Source: CAVSWN01 sp046728115 (GTDB lineage: Bacteria > Acidobacteriota > Vicinamibacteria > Vicinamibacterales > CAVVIG01). Taken from it: 46,554 bases of DNA. The stretch's first letter is position 1, and every line of letters starts with the position of its first letter. Both the position numbers and the translations under genes were made by a program. Under the pieces are notes generated by a model, which ran no database searches, had not been told where the DNA came from, and saw only the letters and a program-made list of their open reading frames with translations. The stretch is from positions 1-46,554 of the forward strand of contig JBKPDW010000015.1 of the NCBI GenBank assembly GCA_046728115.1, written 5' to 3'. Shown here in pieces: positions 43,308 to 46,554 of this stretch.

Positions 43308-43321
43308 ACCGACCGGTCGGT
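43308..43321. promoter_or_regulatory. TetR-type operator
   Basis: Perfect 14-bp palindrome ACCGACCGGTCGGT, preceded by T, in the 242-base gap between the TonB receptor and the TetR gene; a half-related GTACCGGTTAC lies 12 bases to its left. From memory, the sequence resembles the site of the acyl-CoA-sensing regulator PfmR of Thermus. It is probably where the neighbouring TetR protein binds. Confidence 0.55.
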
Positions 43322-43380
43322 CGGCGGGAGGATAGCACCGCCTTGACGCCCCGTCTACTGCGGAGGTACAAACGGCGCGC

Positions 43381-44016
43381 ATGGCGGTCGTCCGAGCGCT
43401 GGCGCCTCCGACCGAGTCCCGTCGCGCCGAGATCTGTCGCACGGCCGCACAGATCTTCCGCGACCGGGGGTTCGACGCCACCTCGGTCAGCGACGTCGCC
43501 CGCGCGTTGGGGATGACCAAGGCAGGGCTGTATCACTACTTCGAAAGCAAGGAGGCGCTGCTTTTCGAGATCCTCACGTACGGCCTCGATCGGGTCCGCG
43601 ACGAAGTCGTCCTCCCTGCACGCGCCGTCCGAGATCCCGAGGAACGGCTGCGGCAGATCGTGATGCGTCATGCCTGCATCGCGACCACCGGACGCGGTGC
43701 CGTGACGCACTTGAACGATGAAATCCGGGCCCTGCCGGCGGCTGCGCGCCGCCAGATCGAAGAGCGGATGCGCCGGTACATCGACCTCATTCGAGACACG
43801 CTCGCCGACCTGAAAGCCGAGGGCCGGCTGCGCGACGTCGATCCGACGGTGGCAGCGTTCAGCGTGATCGGAATGATCCTGTGGCTGCCGCGCTGGTTCC
43901 GCCAGAATGGAAGGCTCACCCAGCAGCAGGCTGCCAAGGAATTGACGAAGATCGCCCTGAACGGGCTGTTGCGTCCGACGGCGAAGCCCCGGAGGTTCAA
44001 ACCCCGCAAAGCTTAG
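43381..44016 (+). CDS. TetR-family transcriptional regulator
   Basis: A 211-residue repressor. The helix-turn-helix covers about 33-57 (TSVSDVARALGMTKAGLYHY, then FESKEALL). The rest is a helical ligand and dimer domain (VGLDRVRD-type helices, IDLIRDTLADLKAEGR). The N-terminal PTESRRAEICRTAAQIFRDR is typical. It lies divergent from the TonB receptor with a palindromic operator between, so it likely controls itself and the receptor. The ligand-binding domain does not reveal its ligand; the operator's form hints at acyl-CoA. GGAGG precedes the ATG at about 15 bases. Confidence 0.9.
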   Translation: MAVVRALAPPTESRRAEICRTAAQIFRDRGFDATSVSDVARALGMTKAGLYHYFESKEALLFEILTYGLDRVRDEVVLPARAVRDPEERLRQIVMRHACIATTGRGAVTHLNDEIRALPAAARRQIEERMRRYIDLIRDTLADLKAEGRLRDVDPTVAAFSVIGMILWLPRWFRQNGRLTQQQAAKELTKIALNGLLRPTAKPRRFKPRKA

Positions 44017-44106
44017 TGCGCGTGTCAACGCGGCACCTGGCCGTGCTACCTAACATGTGGCACCGTGGCGCCGCCACCAGCCACCGTGACTCCAAGCGCT
44101 CGTGCC

Positions 44107-45585
44107 TTACACAATTCCGCCAAGACACAGATATTTGATCTCGAGAAACTCCTCCAATCCGTACTTCGATCCTTCCCGCCCGATCCCCGATTCCTTCACG
44201 CCGCCAAACGGCGCGACTTCCGTCGAGATGATTCCAGTGTTGATGCCGACAATCCCGTATTCCAGCGCCTCGGCAACCCGCCAGATGCGGCCGATGTCTC
44301 TACCGTAGAAGTAGGCGGCCAGACCGAATTCGGTGTCGTTCGCGAGCGCAACGGCGTCATCTTCGCTGGTGAATCGGAACAGGGGCGCCACTGGACCGAA
44401 GGTTTCCTCGCGGGCCACGGCCATGGCGGGGGTCACCTCGGTGAGGATGGTCGGTTCGAAGAACCGGCCGCCCAGCGCATGTCGCTTTCCACCCACCATC
44501 ACCCTGGCGCCTTTGGCCGTCGCGTCCGCAATGTGGCTCTCGACCTTCGCCACGGCTCGATCGTCGATGAGCGGACCCTGCGTGGCTCCCGCATCAAAAC
44601 CGGGCGCCGGCACGAGCTTGCGGACAGCGACCGCGAGCTTCGAGGCGAACGCGTCGTAGACGCCGTTCTGCACCAGCAGACGATTCGCACACACGCACGT
44701 CTGCCCCGTGTTGCGGTACTTCGACACGATCGCGCCTTCGACCGCCGCATCCAGGTCCGCGTCGTCGAAGACGATGAACGGGGCGTTGCCACCCAGCTCG
44801 AGCGACACCTTCTTTACCGTGCTCGCACACTGCGCCATCAGGATCTTCCCCACCTCGGTCGAGCCCGTGAATGACAGCTTGCGCACGGTCGGATTGCTGG
44901 TGAGCTCCGCGCCAATCTCGGTCGCTGACCCGGTGATGACGTTCAACACGCCGGGCGGGACTCCCGCGCGCTCGGCGAGTTCAGCCAGCGCGAGCGCCGA
45001 GAACGGCGTTTGCGACGCGGGTTTCAGCACCACGCTGCAGCCCGCGGCTAGCGCTGGACCGGCCTTGCGAGTGATCATCGCCAGCGGGAAATTCCACGGT
45101 GTGATGCACGCCACGACGCCGATCGGCTGCTTGATGACGACGATCCGCTTGTCGGCTTGATGGCCGGGAATGGTATCGCCGTAAGCCCGCTTGGCTTCCT
45201 CGCCAAACCATTCGAGAAACGACGCGGCGTAGGCCACTTCGCCCCGCGATTCGACGAGCGGCTTGCCCTGCTCCGTCGTCATGAGCCGCGCGAGGTCGTC
45301 CTGATTCGCCATCATGAGCTCGAACCAGCGGCGCATGATCGAGGCTCGTTCCTTCGCTGTCTTGCGGCTCCAGGATGGAAGGGCGCGTGCCGCCGCTTCC
45401 ACCGCCGCGCGAGTTTCGGCCGCGCTCATTCGAGGAACGGTCCCGACGATGTCGCCCGTCGCGGGGTTGTCAACGTCGATGACGTCCTGCGACGCCGACT
45501 CGACCCATGCGCCGTCGACGTAACAGGCCTGACGGAAGAGACGTCCGTCCTGAAGCGCGATTCCCAACATTGTTTTCGTCGTCAT
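44107..45585 (-). CDS. gabD: Succinate-semialdehyde dehydrogenase
   Basis: A 492-residue NAD(P)-dependent aldehyde dehydrogenase of the GabD type, oxidising succinate semialdehyde to succinate. It has Asn165 (TPWNFPLAM), Glu263 (SLELGGNAPF) and catalytic Cys297 in GQTCVCANR. The second cysteine two residues later (Cys299) is the partner of the redox switch described in succinate-semialdehyde dehydrogenases. SKYRNTGQTC and FFEPTILTEV are further GabD blocks. TAAAAT lies six bases before the ATG, and a GGAG overlaps the same place. No GABA aminotransferase is adjacent. Confidence 0.93.
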   Translation of the reverse strand: MTTKTMLGIALQDGRLFRQACYVDGAWVESASQDVIDVDNPATGDIVGTVPRMSAAETRAAVEAAARALPSWSRKTAKERASIMRRWFELMMANQDDLARLMTTEQGKPLVESRGEVAYAASFLEWFGEEAKRAYGDTIPGHQADKRIVVIKQPIGVVACITPWNFPLAMITRKAGPALAAGCSVVLKPASQTPFSALALAELAERAGVPPGVLNVITGSATEIGAELTSNPTVRKLSFTGSTEVGKILMAQCASTVKKVSLELGGNAPFIVFDDADLDAAVEGAIVSKYRNTGQTCVCANRLLVQNGVYDAFASKLAVAVRKLVPAPGFDAGATQGPLIDDRAVAKVESHIADATAKGARVMVGGKRHALGGRFFEPTILTEVTPAMAVAREETFGPVAPLFRFTSEDDAVALANDTEFGLAAYFYGRDIGRIWRVAEALEYGIVGINTGIISTEVAPFGGVKESGIGREGSKYGLEEFLEIKYLCLGGIV

Positions 45586-45591
45586 TGCTCC

Positions 45592-45597
45592 ATTTTA
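45592..45597 (-). promoter_or_regulatory. -10 box before gabD
   Basis: TAAAAT on the leftward strand, six bases before the gabD ATG. The six bases between read GGAGCA, which could also be read as a very close ribosome site, so leaderless or short-leader transcription are both possible. Confidence 0.3.
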
Positions 45598-45842
45598 CCG
45601 GCGTCGCACACGAGAACCCATCTCATGAAGACCCGGCACCAGACTCAACATCATCCGCGCCTCCGCGAAAATCTTCTTGCCTTCTTGAGGACGGGCGACG
45701 GATTCTGGTCGAGCAATTTGCGGCGTAAGCGCGTACGCAGGCTAACCAGGCGTCGTGTCCGTCGGCCGGTGGTTCCATCCTGTTGAACGCGAGGCGGGAG
45801 ACCGGCGGAAATCCTATGAGCCTCACTGAGAAGGGCAGCGTC

Positions 45843-46301
45843 ATGAACACCACTGTTCGCTGTGGCGCAGTGGTTGTACTCCTGGTGCTATCCGCTGCCT
45901 GCGGAAGCTCTGGGCCCACCTCGCCAACCGGAACAAGTCAGCGCTCCGCTCCTCCCTCCCCGACTCCGCCGCCTCCGACAAACTTTCCTCCCTTGTCTGG
46001 GCCATCGCGCACCTTCGTCTTCGATCACGAACTGTCGTATCGCGTCCGCGACTTCACGAAGAACTCGCGCTTTGTCTTCTACGATAACGGCGCGTTCGTG
46101 CTGCAGTACGCGGGCATCGGCGACTATCGTGGAGGGTACACGGAGGCGAACGGCGTCATTACCCTCGAGTGGGAAGGTTGGAGCGTCGCCGGTCCGTGGG
46201 GTGCGACCGGCACCCTCAAGGGAGATTCGCTGACGGTTCAGTACAACGAGATCATGCAGCTGTCGGACTTCGAGGACGCCGTGTACACCCTGATGCGATG
46301 A
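45843..46301 (+). CDS. Lipoprotein of unknown function
   Basis: 152 residues. The lipobox LSAAC at about 16-20 after a hydrophobic core (VVVLLVLSAAC) marks a lipoprotein. A Ser/Pro/Thr linker (GTSQRSAPPSPTPPPPTNF) follows, then a beta domain of about 95 residues (RTFVFDHELSYRVRDFTKNS; NGVITLEWEGWSVAG; GTLKGDSLTVQYNEI). The domain resembles small lipocalin-like folds. ATG 45843 is chosen because AAGGG lies about seven bases upstream and it begins the signal peptide. Function unknown, no clear partner. Confidence 0.75.
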   Translation: MNTTVRCGAVVVLLVLSAACGSSGPTSPTGTSQRSAPPSPTPPPPTNFPPLSGPSRTFVFDHELSYRVRDFTKNSRFVFYDNGAFVLQYAGIGDYRGGYTEANGVITLEWEGWSVAGPWGATGTLKGDSLTVQYNEIMQLSDFEDAVYTLMR

Positions 46302-46352
46302 CGAGTGGCACCTTGCGACGAACGCGTCGCTGTGCTCAACGGAATCCTTGGA

Positions 46353-46554
46353 TCAAGTCGACGCTTGGTCCTCAGGGCACGGCGCGTTCGCGTACCCCGA
46401 TCGGAACGGGGTCACCAGACCGCTCGACGGATCGAACTTGTGACGCCAGACGCATGCCGTGTCGTTGGCGAGAAGGTGAATGGATATGGAGGGTATGTCC
46501 GAGATTGTCCTGACGTAGTGGATGTCGTCGGTGGGCGGCAGGAGCGTGTAGAAC
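46353..46554 (-). CDS. Cupin-type metal-dependent enzyme, C-terminal end only
   Basis: A leftward frame entering from the window edge gives the last 66 residues of a protein and a TGA: FYTLLPPTDDIHYVRTISDI, then IPSISIHLLANDTACVWRHK, FDPSSGLVTPFRSGYANA. This is the end of the double-stranded beta-helix (cupin) family related to cysteine dioxygenase-like predicted metal enzymes, with a conserved IHLLANDTACVWRH stretch. The active-site metal ligands other than His in IHLL would lie outside the window. It is convergent with the lipoprotein gene. Confidence 0.65.
   Translation of the reverse strand, partial: FYTLLPPTDDIHYVRTISDIPSISIHLLANDTACVWRHKFDPSSGLVTPFRSGYANAPCPEDQAST

Noticed and set aside
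45623..45919. Leftward frame of 98 codons with an apparently normal composition
   Set aside because: It runs into the lipoprotein gene in antisense, has no ribosome site, and matches no family that I recognise.

Overview
This is a GC-rich bacterial chromosome segment with about 41 recognisable protein genes, no RNA genes and no intact mobile element. It most likely comes from an uncultured Acidobacteriota of the Vicinamibacteria (subdivision 6) type. That placement is an inference from content: an Oar-like TonB receptor with a carboxypeptidase-regulatory domain, a VWFA-related protein, a relic of a PD40-repeat protein, DUF6152 and DUF6644 proteins, and 7-8 bp word repeats between genes.

Layout. 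1-1083: the start of a cysteine-containing secreted protein leaving the window, then a decayed and partly inverted PD40 relic. 1137-5828: a secreted alpha/beta-hydrolase with a PDZ domain, divergent from a metal-binding protein coupled to a cytochrome c/PHM-like fusion, then a DUF1801 protein. 5927-8951: a leftward scoA-scoB-aldehyde dehydrogenase catabolic operon, its two CoA-transferase genes split by an octamer array. 8986-15480: moxR, DUF58, a membrane beta-domain protein, VWA, helical periplasmic protein, VWA. This is the order and size pattern of mxaRSACKL, the metal-insertion helpers of PQQ methanol dehydrogenase. 15583-24907: a ROK sugar kinase, then an M2 dipeptidase, an unknown secreted protein, a short Omp85 protein, a VWFA-related protein and a DPP IV peptidase. 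24919-28620: an acyl-CoA dehydrogenase divergent from its phosphotransferase partner, a small cytochrome c with an apparent frameshift, and two tandem paralogous small proteins. 28636-35662: a cytochrome-PQQ dehydrogenase with three related secreted proteins (one fused to a cytochrome), a DUF6152 protein and two DUF6644 membrane proteins. 35977-46554: a glycosyltransferase pair, a secreted beta protein, a TPR protein, a TonB receptor with a divergent TetR regulator and operator, succinate-semialdehyde dehydrogenase, a lipoprotein, and the end of a cupin-type enzyme.

How it may work together. The PQQ dehydrogenase, c-type cytochromes and mxa-like maturation set suggest periplasmic oxidation of an unknown substrate feeding electrons to cytochromes. 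The aldehyde dehydrogenases, CoA transferase and acyl-CoA dehydrogenase would take acids inward. The TonB receptor, Omp85 protein and peptidases point to polymer or peptide scavenging. The strongest candidate for something undescribed is the island at 28636-35662, where a cytochrome c'-like domain is fused to a family of unknown function. Two further patterns cross gene boundaries: 7-8 bp word arrays that run into gene ends, and -10 boxes sitting about 7 bases before start codons, as in leaderless transcripts.
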